Shown: positions 1 to 8,149 of the stretch, in pieces
Layout: each line of letters opens with the position of its first letter
How positions within the stretch are numbered: position 1 is the first letter of the stretch
NCBI RefSeq assembly: GCF_030269485.1
Contig: NZ_BSTL01000001.1
Coordinates: 246,892 to 310,891, forward strand
Length of the DNA stretch: 64,000 bases
DNA from: Actinoplanes sp. NBRC 103695
Lineage (GTDB): Bacteria > Actinomycetota > Actinomycetes > Mycobacteriales > Micromonosporaceae
Reading direction: 5' to 3'
Notes under the pieces: generated by a model
Database searches by the model: none
Told to the model about the DNA's origin: nothing
The model's input: the letters and a program-made list of their open reading frames with translations, nothing else
Made by a program: the position numbers and the translations under genes

Positions 1-222
1 GCCGATCAGCAGCGCGGCGGGCTTGCGCAGCCGCTGCGGCACGATCAGCAGCACCGCCGCGCCGACGATGGCCTCGATCGGCAGCCGCAGGAAGGCCCCG
101 GGCACCCAGTACCCGGGCTTCAACCGGCCGATGCCCTCGGGCACGACCAGGGCGACGAACACGATCAGGGCGGCCAGCACCGTCAGGGATACGGTGATGA
201 TCGAGCGGAGGCGGAGGGTCAC
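1..222 (-). CDS. Sulfatase-like membrane protein, N-terminal part only (gene cut by window edge)
   Basis: First 74 codons of a minus-strand gene that runs off the left edge. It starts at a GTG (220-222) with an AAGGGGG ribosome site directly upstream. The visible part has two hydrophobic segments (about residues 7-27 and 45-61) and the blocks EGIGRLKPG and LRLPIEAIVGAAVLLIVP. The same layout and closely matching blocks (RLPEG, IRIPIEALIGVAVLLVLP) begin the sulfatase-family membrane protein at 33800-35494, so this is most likely its paralogue. The catalytic part lies outside the window, so the function rests on paralogy alone. Confidence 0.6.
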   Translation of the reverse strand, partial: MTLRLRSIITVSLTVLAALIVFVALVVPEGIGRLKPGYWVPGAFLRLPIEAIVGAAVLLIVPQRLRKPAALLIG

Positions 223-256
223 GCCCCCTTGCTACGGACGATCCGCCCGCATCGGT

Positions 257-1486
257 TCACCCGAGAAGATCATGTGACCGGAAATTCACCATCCGTCGAA
301 TCAGTCCGAGCGCCTCGGAAACCGGCTGACCAGGGAGTTCTCGCCCGTCACGCAGCCGCAGGGCGATCTGGCCGGCGGCCGCCTCGCGGTCGCCGACGAT
401 CCCGACGTACGGGATCTTCCGCAGCGCCGCCTGCCGGATGCGGGCGCCGAGCGACCCCTCGGCCGACACCTCCACCCGCAGGTCGGTGGCCGCGGACCGG
501 ATGTCCCGCACGGCGGCGTCCTGCGCGGCCGACACCGGCAGGAGCATCAGCTGGACCGGGGCGTACCAGGCCGGGAAGGCGCCCGCGTGCACCTCGATCA
601 GGTGCGCGAAGAGCCGTTCCATGCTGCCGGCGAGGCTGCGGTGGATCATCACGGGCACCGGGTGGGAGCCGTCCGCAGCCGCGTAGGTGAGCCCGAAACG
701 CTCCGGTTTGTCGTAGTCGATCTGCACGGTCGACAGGGTCTGCTCGCGGCCGGCGTCGTCGCGTACCTGAATGTCGATCTTGGGTCCGTAGAAGGCCGCC
801 TCGCCGGGCGCGTCCTCGTACTCGACTCCCGCGGTCTTGAGCGCGGCCCGCAGCACCTCCTCGGCCCGCGCCCACATCGCGTCGTCGTCGATGAATTTCC
901 CGCTGCCGTCGCGGAGTGAGAGGCGGACCCCCGACACCTGTACGCCGAGCGCCTCGTGCGCCTGCCGGATCAGCAGCAGCTCCCGGCCCACCTCGCCGAC
1001 GACCTGGTCCGGCACGCAGAAGGTGTGCCCGTCGTTGAGCGCGATCACCCGGACCCGGCTCAGCCCGCCGAGCACCCCGGAGCGTTCGGCCCGGAACATC
1101 TGCCCGATCTCGGCGATCCGCAACGGCAGCTCGCGGTGGGACCGGCCGCGGGCGCGGTAGACCAGCGCGTGGTGCGGACACAGGCTCGGCCGCAGGAACA
1201 ACTGGTCGTCGGGGGAATCGGAGGAGTCGGAGGACATCGCGAGCGGCGGGAACATGTCGTCGGCGAAGTGCTCGAGGTGCCGCGACAGCTCGAACAGCGA
1301 ACGCCGGCCCATCGGCGGCGAGATGACGTGCTGGTAGTCGTTGCGGCGTTCCAGCTCGCGCAGGTACTCCTCGACGGCGTGCCGGGCCGCCGCGCCGGCC
1401 GGCAGCCAGAACGGCAGGCCCGCGCCGGCGAGCGGGTCGGAATCGAAGAGCTCGAGCTCACGGCCGAGCTTGCGGTGGTCGATCAT
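257..1486 (-). CDS. thrS: Threonyl-tRNA synthetase, short form without TGS and editing domains
   Basis: Charges tRNA-Thr with threonine in the cytoplasm. The 409-residue protein is only the class II catalytic core plus the C-terminal anticodon-binding domain (from about residue 305); usual bacterial ThrRS has about 640-690 residues with N-terminal TGS and editing domains, which are absent. Motif 2 is seen in AEIGQMFRAERSGVLGGLSR. The three zinc ligands of the family are kept: Cys103 (RPSLCPHH), His154 (NDGHTFC) and His282 (MIHRSLAGSMERL). The start has a strong AAGGAGAT site. A Thr-rich leader peptide and a hairpin lie upstream. It is probably a second, specialised copy; whether the genome holds a full-length thrS cannot be seen here. 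Confidence 0.9.
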   Translation of the reverse strand: MIDHRKLGRELELFDSDPLAGAGLPFWLPAGAAARHAVEEYLRELERRNDYQHVISPPMGRRSLFELSRHLEHFADDMFPPLAMSSDSSDSPDDQLFLRPSLCPHHALVYRARGRSHRELPLRIAEIGQMFRAERSGVLGGLSRVRVIALNDGHTFCVPDQVVGEVGRELLLIRQAHEALGVQVSGVRLSLRDGSGKFIDDDAMWARAEEVLRAALKTAGVEYEDAPGEAAFYGPKIDIQVRDDAGREQTLSTVQIDYDKPERFGLTYAAADGSHPVPVMIHRSLAGSMERLFAHLIEVHAGAFPAWYAPVQLMLLPVSAAQDAAVRDIRSAATDLRVEVSAEGSLGARIRQAALRKIPYVGIVGDREAAAGQIALRLRDGRELPGQPVSEALGLIRRMVNFRSHDLLG

Positions 1487-1526
1487 GACGATCTCCTTGG
1501 TGGAGGGGACCGCCCCGGGAAAGACG

Positions 1527-1556
1527 CCAGGCCCGGGGCGAGTGCCCCGGGCCTGG
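1527..1556 (-). terminator. Attenuator hairpin upstream of thrS
   Basis: A perfect inverted repeat, CCAGGCCCGGGG / CCCCGGGCCTGG with a 6-nt loop, lies between the Thr leader peptide and the thrS start on the minus strand. A short TCTTT follows it. An upstream block (CCCCGG at about 1581-1586, just after the Thr codons) could pair with the 5' arm as an alternative structure, as expected for transcription attenuation. It could instead act purely as a terminator for the upstream galactoside operon. Confidence 0.7.
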
Positions 1557-1570
1557 GATGAACTACGTCG

Positions 1571-1624
1571 TTACGCGGCGCCGGGGTGATCCGGCGTCGT
1601 CGTGGAGAGACTCGCGTAACGCAT
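1571..1624 (-). CDS. Threonine leader peptide (17 residues)
   Basis: Small ORF on the minus strand upstream of thrS encoding MRYASLSTTTPDHPGAA followed by TAA. Three consecutive ACG Thr codons (1595-1603) sit about 10-20 nt before a small hairpin (ACGCCGG / CCGGCG region) and about 40 nt before the strong hairpin at 1527-1556. No Shine-Dalgarno site is seen, but TACCGT (1632-1637), a TANNNT -10 box, lies 7 nt before the ATG, so a leaderless mRNA is plausible. Ribosome stalling on uncharged tRNA-Thr would be expected to change the downstream fold and allow thrS transcription. This is inference from layout. Confidence 0.65.
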   Translation of the reverse strand: MRYASLSTTTPDHPGAA

Positions 1625-1652
1625 GGCGATCACGGTAGACCATCGCCGGCTC

Positions 1653-3023
1653 TCATCCCACCACTTTAAACAGGTCGTTGAGCTGGTCGTTCACCCTGGT
1701 CAGCGAACTGGGCGGGTCGCTGCCGATGTACACCGAGTCCATCCTCGGGTTGACCAGCGCGACGATGTCGGCCGCGTTGCTGGTCACCGGGAAGAGGAAC
1801 GTCGTCTTCTCCTTGACCTGGTCGGTGAAGGGTGTGACGTCCAGGTTCCGTTCCTTCTTGTTGTACTGGATGGCCAGCTCGGTGGCCTCCGGCCGGGCCG
1901 GGAACACCACCCCCGACTCACCGATGATCTTCTGGCACTCGGCGCCGGAGAGGAACTTGACCCACTTGGCCGCGTTCTCCGGCTGCTTCGACAGCGTGGT
2001 GATCGAGTCGGCCAGTCCGTTGAACATCGACGCCCGCTTGCCGGTCGGCCCGATCGGGGTGGGCGCGATGCCGATCTCCAGCGGCTTGCCGTTCTCGTCG
2101 GTGAGCTTCGTGAACGTGGAGATCATCCACGAGCCGCTGATGCCCATCGCCGAGATGCCGGACTGGATCTGTTTGTCGGTGCCGATCGAGTTGGCGCCGC
2201 CGATCTCGGCGTACGTCGGCATGTAGCCCTTCTGGGCCAGCCCGAAGTACCACTTCAGGGTGTCCTGGAAGACCGGCTGGTCGAGGTTGAAGTGGGTGCC
2301 CCACGGGTTCTTGTCGGTGGCCTGCCACCCGGCGCTGCCGGTGAACGCCGACCACTGGGTCTGCCCCCAGCCGGAGCCGCCAGAGCCCTCGGCCGACATG
2401 CCGTGCACCTTGACGTGGTTGGAGTCGAAACCGGGCTCGTCGCCGCGCTTGCCGTTGGCGTCCACGGTCAGGTGCGCGACCAGTTTCTCGAAGGTGCCGC
2501 CGTCCTGTGGGTTCCAGCTCAGGTTCCGCAGTTCCGCGGGATCGACGCCGGCCTCCTTCAGCGCGGGCACCGAGTAGAACAGGGCGACCGTGTCCCAGTC
2601 CTTCGGCGAGCCGTAGCGGTGGCCGTCCTGGCCCTTCCACAGTTCGGCGAGCCCCTCCTGGTAGTCGCCGTCCTGGATGTCCTTGGTCGGGCCGAGCTCG
2701 TCCAGCGGCCGGAGCACCTTCAGGTCGGCGAACTGGGCGAACCGGGCCAGGTGATCGGTGAACACGTCCGGCGCCGCGTCGGCGATGAAGCCGGCGGTCA
2801 GCTTCTGCCAGTACGTGTCCCAGCCGTACTGCGAGATCCGTACGCTCAGGCCGGGGTTCTGCCGCGCGAAGGAGTCCGCGCACTTCTGGTAGCCGGGCTG
2901 CTGACCGGAGTCCCACAGCCAGTACTCGATGACGCCGTCCGTGCCGCCGGCGCCGCTGCCGCCGCACGCGGTCAGCAGGGCCATCGTGAGCGCGGCCGCG
3001 CCCACCTTCAGTCGTCGCATCAT
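1653..3023 (-). CDS. ABC transporter sugar-binding lipoprotein
   Basis: Extracellular solute-binding protein (family 1) that would capture a sugar outside the membrane and deliver it to the two permeases encoded just upstream. The start region reads GTG-ACC-ATG-ATG; I prefer the ATG at 3023 because GAGG is then properly spaced, with GTG at 3029 as the alternative. The N terminus MMRRLKVGAAALTMALLTAC is a lipoprotein signal with Cys in the lipobox, followed by a Gly-rich linker. It is last in the order alpha-galactosidase, permease, permease, binding protein, so the ligand is probably an alpha-galactoside. No ATPase gene is in the operon; a shared MsiK-type ATPase is usual in actinobacteria. 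Confidence 0.88.
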   Translation of the reverse strand: MMRRLKVGAAALTMALLTACGGSGAGGTDGVIEYWLWDSGQQPGYQKCADSFARQNPGLSVRISQYGWDTYWQKLTAGFIADAAPDVFTDHLARFAQFADLKVLRPLDELGPTKDIQDGDYQEGLAELWKGQDGHRYGSPKDWDTVALFYSVPALKEAGVDPAELRNLSWNPQDGGTFEKLVAHLTVDANGKRGDEPGFDSNHVKVHGMSAEGSGGSGWGQTQWSAFTGSAGWQATDKNPWGTHFNLDQPVFQDTLKWYFGLAQKGYMPTYAEIGGANSIGTDKQIQSGISAMGISGSWMISTFTKLTDENGKPLEIGIAPTPIGPTGKRASMFNGLADSITTLSKQPENAAKWVKFLSGAECQKIIGESGVVFPARPEATELAIQYNKKERNLDVTPFTDQVKEKTTFLFPVTSNAADIVALVNPRMDSVYIGSDPPSSLTRVNDQLNDLFKVVG

Positions 3024-3030
3024 GGTCACC

Positions 3031-3906
3031 TCACTTGATCCCGCTGAAGCCGATGGAATTGACGATGCGTCTGGCGAAGAACATGAACAGCAGCAGCATC
3101 GGGAGCGCCGCGACCAGCGTGGCAGCCATCAGCCCCGCCCAGTCCGGCCCGGTCTGCGGTGTTTGCGACTTGAATACGCCGAGCGCCACGGTGAGCACCC
3201 GCGACTTGTCGGTGTAGCTGACCATCAGCGCCCAGAAGTACTCGTTCCACGCGGCGATGTAGGTCAGGATCGCCAGGGTGACGATCGGGGCGGACGACAT
3301 CGGCATGATCAGCCGGAAGAAGACCCGGGTCTTCGAGGCGCCGTCGATCAGCGCCGCCTCCTCCACCTCGGACGAGATGCCGAGGAAGAACTGGCGGAGG
3401 AAGAACACCGCGAACGGGGTCATCAGCATGGTCGGCAGCGCGATGCCGAGCAGCGTGTCAACCAGGCCGAGTTGCTTGATCAGGACGAAGTTCGGCAGCA
3501 GGGTGAAGATCGTCGGGATCATCAGGCCGGCCAGGAAGAAGCCGAACACCCGTTCCCGGTGCCGCCACTTGAGCCGGGCGAAGGCGTACGCCGCCATCGC
3601 CGAGAAGAACACCTGGCCGACGGTGATCAGGGTGGCGACGACGATCGAGTTCAGCAGGTAGCGCCAGAAGAAGATCTCCTGGCCGGCGCCACCCTGATCG
3701 ATCGCCTCCTGGCCGGTCTGGGTGCCGAAGACCCGCTCGAAACCGCCCAGGCTGGGCTGCACCGGCAGCACGCTGTCGCCGCCCGCGTAGAGGGCGTTGT
3801 TGCTGGAGAGCGCCGTGCGCAGGATCCAGTAGAAGGGGAACAGGCTGAGCAGGACCACGATGATCATGAATGTCCAGGCCGCGGCGCGGCCGATGGTGAA
3901 GCGCAT
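3031..3906 (-). CDS. ABC sugar transporter permease (MalG type)
   Basis: 291-residue inner-membrane permease with about six hydrophobic segments and the MalG-type EAA loop EEAALIDGASKTRVFFRLIMP, the docking site for the ATPase. It begins 12 nt after the stop of the other permease and ends 7 nt before the binding protein start, so the genes are one transcription unit. It works as a heterodimer with the product of 3919-4851 to import the sugar held by the lipoprotein. Confidence 0.9.
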   Translation of the reverse strand: MRFTIGRAAAWTFMIIVVLLSLFPFYWILRTALSSNNALYAGGDSVLPVQPSLGGFERVFGTQTGQEAIDQGGAGQEIFFWRYLLNSIVVATLITVGQVFFSAMAAYAFARLKWRHRERVFGFFLAGLMIPTIFTLLPNFVLIKQLGLVDTLLGIALPTMLMTPFAVFFLRQFFLGISSEVEEAALIDGASKTRVFFRLIMPMSSAPIVTLAILTYIAAWNEYFWALMVSYTDKSRVLTVALGVFKSQTPQTGPDWAGLMAATLVAALPMLLLFMFFARRIVNSIGFSGIK

Positions 3907-3918
3907 CGCCGACCCCTC

Positions 3919-4851
3919 TCAGTTCAGATCCGATGTGGACGCCCGGGTCAGCCGATATTGCAGGAACGTGATGATCATCAATACGATGAGCAGCGCGACC
4001 GACATGGCCGAGGCGTAGCCGAACTGGAACCGGCCGAACGCGACGTCGTAGATGTAGTACTGGAGGACCCGGGACGAGTCGACCGGCCCGCCGCGGGTGG
4101 CGATGGCGACCGTGTCGAACACCTGGAACGACCCGACCACGGTGATGATCAGGACCAGCCCGAGGATCGGCCGCAGCAGCGGGACGGTGATGCTGCGGAA
4201 CATCCGCGGCTCGCCGGCGCCGTCGATCCGCCCGGCCTCGTAGACCGTCTCCGGGATGGTCTGCAGGCCCGCGAAGATCAGCAGCGCGGTGTATCCGACG
4301 TGCCGCCACACGTTGACGCCCGCGATGGTCGGGATGACCCAGGCCTCGGAGGAGAAGAACGCGATCCGCTCGACCCCGATCACCTCGAGCAGTTTGTTGC
4401 CGATGCCGAGCTGGAAGTCGAGCACCCACAGGAAGATCATCGCGGCGACCACATTGGACACCAGGTACGGCGTGAGGACGATCCCGCGCAGCCAGGTCCG
4501 CTTGGTCAGCCGCTGCATCATCACCGCGATGATCAGCGCCAGAATGGTCTGGAAAAGGATGTTGAGGAAGACGTACCAGATGGTGACCTTGAGCGAGTTC
4601 CAGAACACCGGGTCCTGGACCATCCGGACGTAGTTGTCCATCCCGTTGAACTCGGGCGGCGTGAGCAGGTTGAACCTGGTGAAGCTCAGGTAGATGCCGC
4701 GCAACGTCGGCCAGACCATGAAGACCAGGAAGCCGATCAGCGCGGGCAGGATGAAGAGAAGGGCGAGCCGCGAGTCGTCGCGACGGCGTGGCGTTCGTGG
4801 GGCGGTGGTCGTTCCGGTGGCAGCCGGACTCCTTGTCGTCGTTGTGGCCAT
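3919..4851 (-). CDS. ABC sugar transporter permease (MalF type)
   Basis: 310-residue permease with a Thr-rich cytoplasmic N terminus (MATTTTRSP), about six membrane segments and an EAA loop (YEAGRIDGAGEPRMFRSITVP). The start at 4851 is chosen because TAAGGAGTGAG lies immediately before it; the ribosome site overlaps the TAA stop of the alpha-galactosidase gene, suggesting coupling. A longer open frame up to 4980 lies inside galA and is not used. It partners with the MalG-type permease downstream. Confidence 0.9.
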   Translation of the reverse strand: MATTTTRSPAATGTTTAPRTPRRRDDSRLALLFILPALIGFLVFMVWPTLRGIYLSFTRFNLLTPPEFNGMDNYVRMVQDPVFWNSLKVTIWYVFLNILFQTILALIIAVMMQRLTKRTWLRGIVLTPYLVSNVVAAMIFLWVLDFQLGIGNKLLEVIGVERIAFFSSEAWVIPTIAGVNVWRHVGYTALLIFAGLQTIPETVYEAGRIDGAGEPRMFRSITVPLLRPILGLVLIITVVGSFQVFDTVAIATRGGPVDSSRVLQYYIYDVAFGRFQFGYASAMSVALLIVLMIITFLQYRLTRASTSDLN

Positions 4852-4859
4852 CTCACTCC

Positions 4860-7004
4860 TTAGGCGGGTCCCTGCGTCGCGTCCACGCGGCACAGCGCCG
4901 CTTGATCGGGCCGGATGCGCGGGAAGGCGAGCCCTACGTGTTCCAGGGCGGCGCCGCTGATCGTCACGCTCTCGTTCCACCAGGAAGGGGCGGCCACGGC
5001 TCCGCCGGGAACGGGGCTGACGACGTAACGCCGTGCCGGGTCCAGGCCGCGCAGTCGCAGCCGGCCCGGCGGGTCGGGCGCGACGCTGTCCAGCGCCACC
5101 AAGGCGAACAGCGCGTGCTCGCGGTCCGGGGAGACGACGCCGTGCACGAGAATGTTCGGGTCGGCGGTGTCCATCCGCACCAGGTCACCCCCGAGCAGCA
5201 GGCCGCGGTGCTCCTTGAAGAACGCGATCCACCCCGCCAGCTCGGCGCTCTCCTCCGCCGTCGCCTCGGACAGGTCCCACTCGATGCCGAGGTGGCCGAA
5301 GATCGCCGTAGCGGCGCGGAAACCCAGGTCGTGCCGGCGGCCGGTGGTGTGCGAGGTGCCGTCGGCGATGTGCGAGCCCATGAACTCAGGCGGGATCAGC
5401 TGGGTGGTCCAGCGCAGCATCGACTGCCGGTCGTGCGGGTCGATGTTGTCCGAGACCCAGATGCGATCCGTACGCTCGAGAACGCCCAGATCGACCCGCG
5501 CGCCGCCGGACGAGCACGACTCGATCTCCAGCCCCGGGTGGGCGGCGCGGATCTCGTCCAGCAGGCGGTAGAAGGCGAGCGTCTGCGCGTGCACGCCCGG
5601 GCGGCCGCCGTCGCTCTGGGTGCCGGCCTCGATCAGGTCCCGGTTGTGGTCCCACTTGATGTAGCTGATGTCGTACTCGGCCAGCACCGCGAGGATCTGG
5701 GACTTGACGTGCTCGTACGCCTCCGGGATGCCGATGTTGAGCACCTGCTGGGTGCGCGACTCGACCGGCCAGACGTCGCGGGCCGCCATGATCCACTCGG
5801 GGTGGGCGCGGGCCAGGTCGGAGTCCGGGTTCACCATCTCCGGCTCGAACCAGAGGCCGAACTGCATGCCCAGCTTGCGGACCCGGTCGATCAGCGGGTG
5901 CAGACCCCGCGGCCACACGTCCGCCGACACCACCCAGTCGCCCAGCCCGGAACGGTCGCTGCGGCGCGAGCCGAACCAGCCGTCGTCCAGCACGTACCGC
6001 TCGACGCCGGCGGCCGCCGCCCGCTCGGCCAGGTCGGTCAGCTTGTCCAGGTCGTGGTCGAAGTAGACGGCCTCCCAGACGTTCAGGGTGACCGGCCGGT
6101 CGGCGGACACCCGGGGCTCGCGGGCGCGCAGGTGCCGGTGGAAGCGCCGGGCCACCTCGTCCAGCCCGGCGCCGTGCGAGCCGTACAGCCACGGGCCGCG
6201 GTAGCTCTCGCCGGCGGCCAGCCGGACCTCGCCGGGCAGCAGCAGCTCGCCGCCGCCGATCAGCTGCTCGCCGGTGAAGACCCGCTCGGCGTAGTGCGTG
6301 TGGTTGCCGCTCCACGCGGTGTGCACCGCCCAGATCGCGCCGTCCGCGAAGCCGAAGCCCGGGGTTCCGGCGTGCAGCAGGTACGCGCTGTCCGCCCCGG
6401 TCCGTCCCTTGCGGTTCTCCCGCAGGTGGGTGCCGGTGGTCAGGGGCCGCCGCTGCGGGCGCCGCTCGAAGTTGTGCCGGCCGCCGAAGTCCAGCAGCTC
6501 GGCCGCTTCCGCCGGGACCGGGAACGCCAGCACCAGGTCGTCCAGCTGGTAGGTGTCGGCGGCGTGGTTGGTGAGGGCGGCGCGGGCCCGGAGCAGCCCG
6601 GTGGGCAGCAGCTCCAGCAGCACGGTCAGGCCCAGCCGGTCGCCGTCCGCGGCGGTCACCTCGAGCACGCCCGGCCCGCTTGCCAGGAAGCCGTCCACCG
6701 GCTCCCCGTTCAGCAGCACCGAGGTCGTCCGGAAGAACGGAGACCAGCCGCGGCCCGCGTACGAGCCGCGGATGCCCGGCCGCCCGGTCCAGCCGAGGTG
6801 GTGCTCGGGCAGCACGCCCGGCCGTGGCACCGGCTCGAGGCTGTTGCTGCCCAGTACCGGTGCGGCGGCGTCGGTCAGCGTCTCGGCCTCGGCCGGGTCC
6901 AGATCCGGTAACGCGGCGCCCCAGTGGACGATCGCGGGCAGCCGCCCGTCGCGGACGTCGATCAGCACTGTCACCCCGGCAGCGGACAACGCGACGACGG
7001 GCAT
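4860..7004 (-). CDS. Alpha-galactosidase, GH36
   Basis: 714-residue glycoside hydrolase that removes terminal alpha-galactose from melibiose/raffinose-type sugars or galactoside side chains. The family GH36 nucleophile motif is YIKWDHNRDL (Asp452) and the acid/base motif is WVSDNIDP (Asp519); the conserved ESCSSGGAR lies between. No signal peptide is visible, so it acts inside the cell on imported sugar. The ATG has a TAGGAGG site 6-7 nt upstream. It is the first gene of the transport operon, directly behind the operator at 7018-7035, and diverges from the LacI regulator. Confidence 0.93.
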   Translation of the reverse strand: MPVVALSAAGVTVLIDVRDGRLPAIVHWGAALPDLDPAEAETLTDAAAPVLGSNSLEPVPRPGVLPEHHLGWTGRPGIRGSYAGRGWSPFFRTTSVLLNGEPVDGFLASGPGVLEVTAADGDRLGLTVLLELLPTGLLRARAALTNHAADTYQLDDLVLAFPVPAEAAELLDFGGRHNFERRPQRRPLTTGTHLRENRKGRTGADSAYLLHAGTPGFGFADGAIWAVHTAWSGNHTHYAERVFTGEQLIGGGELLLPGEVRLAAGESYRGPWLYGSHGAGLDEVARRFHRHLRAREPRVSADRPVTLNVWEAVYFDHDLDKLTDLAERAAAAGVERYVLDDGWFGSRRSDRSGLGDWVVSADVWPRGLHPLIDRVRKLGMQFGLWFEPEMVNPDSDLARAHPEWIMAARDVWPVESRTQQVLNIGIPEAYEHVKSQILAVLAEYDISYIKWDHNRDLIEAGTQSDGGRPGVHAQTLAFYRLLDEIRAAHPGLEIESCSSGGARVDLGVLERTDRIWVSDNIDPHDRQSMLRWTTQLIPPEFMGSHIADGTSHTTGRRHDLGFRAATAIFGHLGIEWDLSEATAEESAELAGWIAFFKEHRGLLLGGDLVRMDTADPNILVHGVVSPDREHALFALVALDSVAPDPPGRLRLRGLDPARRYVVSPVPGGAVAAPSWWNESVTISGAALEHVGLAFPRIRPDQAALCRVDATQGPA

Positions 7005-7017
7005 CGGCGGCCTCCTA

Positions 7018-7035
7018 CGGCTAAATGTTTAGCCG
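7018..7035. promoter_or_regulatory. LacI-family operator between galA and its regulator
   Basis: Perfect palindrome CGGCTAAA-TG-TTTAGCCG with 8-bp arms and a 2-bp centre, the usual form of LacI/GalR operators. It lies 13 nt upstream of the alpha-galactosidase start, directly downstream of the predicted -10 box, where binding would block initiation. The LacI gene begins 41 nt away on the other strand, so autoregulation is also possible. Confidence 0.8.
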
Positions 7036-7065
7036 AGTCTGTGCCTGGTTTCGTCAATGTGTCAA
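7036..7065 (-). promoter_or_regulatory. Predicted promoter of the alpha-galactosidase operon
   Basis: On the minus strand a consensus TTGACA (7060-7065) is followed after 18 nt by CAGACT (7036-7041). The start point would fall inside the operator at 7018-7035. The -10 match is only moderate. Confidence 0.5.
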
Positions 7066-7075
7066 GGTTGTGAAC

Positions 7076-8149
7076 GTGGCTGGTCGGAGGCAGGGTCGGG
7101 TGACGCTGCGGGACGTGGCGGAACGCGCGGGCGTCTCGGTCACGACGGCGTCGTTCGTGCTCTCCGGGCGGCACGACATGCGCATCTCCGCGGCCACCGA
7201 GGAGCGGGTGCTCCAGGCCGCGCGCATGCTCGACTACCGCAAACGGCTGGTGCCCGGCTCGGCCGTGCCCACCGGCGCGCCGGCCGTCGGGCTGATCTCC
7301 GACGTGGTCGCCACCGAGGCCTTCGGCGGCGAGATGATCCGCGGCTGCATCTCGGCCGCCACCGAACGCGGCCACGTCGTGCTGATGACCGACAGCGAGG
7401 GCGTCGACGAGATCGAGGACTCCGCCGTCCGGGCACTGCTGTCCCGCGGCGTCGACCGGTTCATCTACGCGACGCTGGGGACCATCGAGTACCGCCTGCC
7501 CGAGGCACTGGCCGGGCTGCGCGTGGTGCGGATGAACAACGTCGACCCGGCCGCCGTGGTGCCGGCCGTGCTGCCCGACGACCACCGGGCCGGGCGGGAG
7601 GCGGCCCAGGCGCTGGTCGCGGCCGGGCACGGCGGCGGCATCTGGCTGGTCGGCGAGGTCGAGACCGGGGCGTACGCGGCGGGCAGGCGCCTCGCCGGGA
7701 TCCGGGCCGGGCTGCGCGCGCACGGGCTGAAGCTCGCCGGGCACGTGCGGTGCGGCTGGTGGCCGGGGGAGTCCCGGGCCGCGCTCGCGACGCTGATCGC
7801 GGACGGCTGGCGGGAACGGGAGCGGCCGACCGCGGTGATCGCGATGAACGACCGGGCGGCGATGGGCGTCTACCAGGCGGTCGCGGCGGCCGGGCTGCGC
7901 GTGCCGGACGACCTGTCGGTGATCTCGTTCGACAACTCCGACGTGGCCCGCTGGCTGGACCCCGGCCTGTCCAGCATGGCCCTGCCGTACTTCGACATGG
8001 GCCGCCGAGCGGTCGAACTCCTGCTCGGCGACGAGCCCGACCCGCGGACGCACCGGCTCGCCATGAGCCTGCGCGCCCGCGGCTCGATCAGCGGCCCGGC
8101 GCCGGACCGGTCCGGGACTCGCCCGGCGTCTCGTCGTCGGGTCGGCTGA
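7076..8149 (+). CDS. LacI-family repressor of the galactoside operon
   Basis: 357-residue DNA-binding regulator. The helix-turn-helix is near the N terminus (VTLRDVAERAGVSVTTASFVLSG), followed by the hinge and a periplasmic-binding-protein-like sugar sensor domain. The GTG at 7076 is preferred (AAGG about 7-10 nt upstream, and the N terminus then fits the family); earlier in-frame starts lie in the promoter region. It diverges from the alpha-galactosidase operon across a palindromic operator, so that operon is its likely target. Its last 62 bp overlap the 3' end of the convergent STAND ATPase gene. Confidence 0.9.
   Translation: MAGRRQGRVTLRDVAERAGVSVTTASFVLSGRHDMRISAATEERVLQAARMLDYRKRLVPGSAVPTGAPAVGLISDVVATEAFGGEMIRGCISAATERGHVVLMTDSEGVDEIEDSAVRALLSRGVDRFIYATLGTIEYRLPEALAGLRVVRMNNVDPAAVVPAVLPDDHRAGREAAQALVAAGHGGGIWLVGEVETGAYAAGRRLAGIRAGLRAHGLKLAGHVRCGWWPGESRAALATLIADGWRERERPTAVIAMNDRAAMGVYQAVAAAGLRVPDDLSVISFDNSDVARWLDPGLSSMALPYFDMGRRAVELLLGDEPDPRTHRLAMSLRARGSISGPAPDRSGTRPASRRRVG

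Noticed and set aside
1561..1640. T-box riboswitch before thrS
   Set aside because: No conserved T-box bulge sequence or specifier-loop architecture is visible; the Thr-codon leader explains the region better.
4788..6911. Very long open frame (over 700 codons) on the plus strand
   Set aside because: It lies antisense to the GH36 alpha-galactosidase, whose catalytic motifs are intact. Its translation is a composition-biased Gly/Ala/Arg/Val-rich sequence without family motifs, as expected opposite a high-GC gene.
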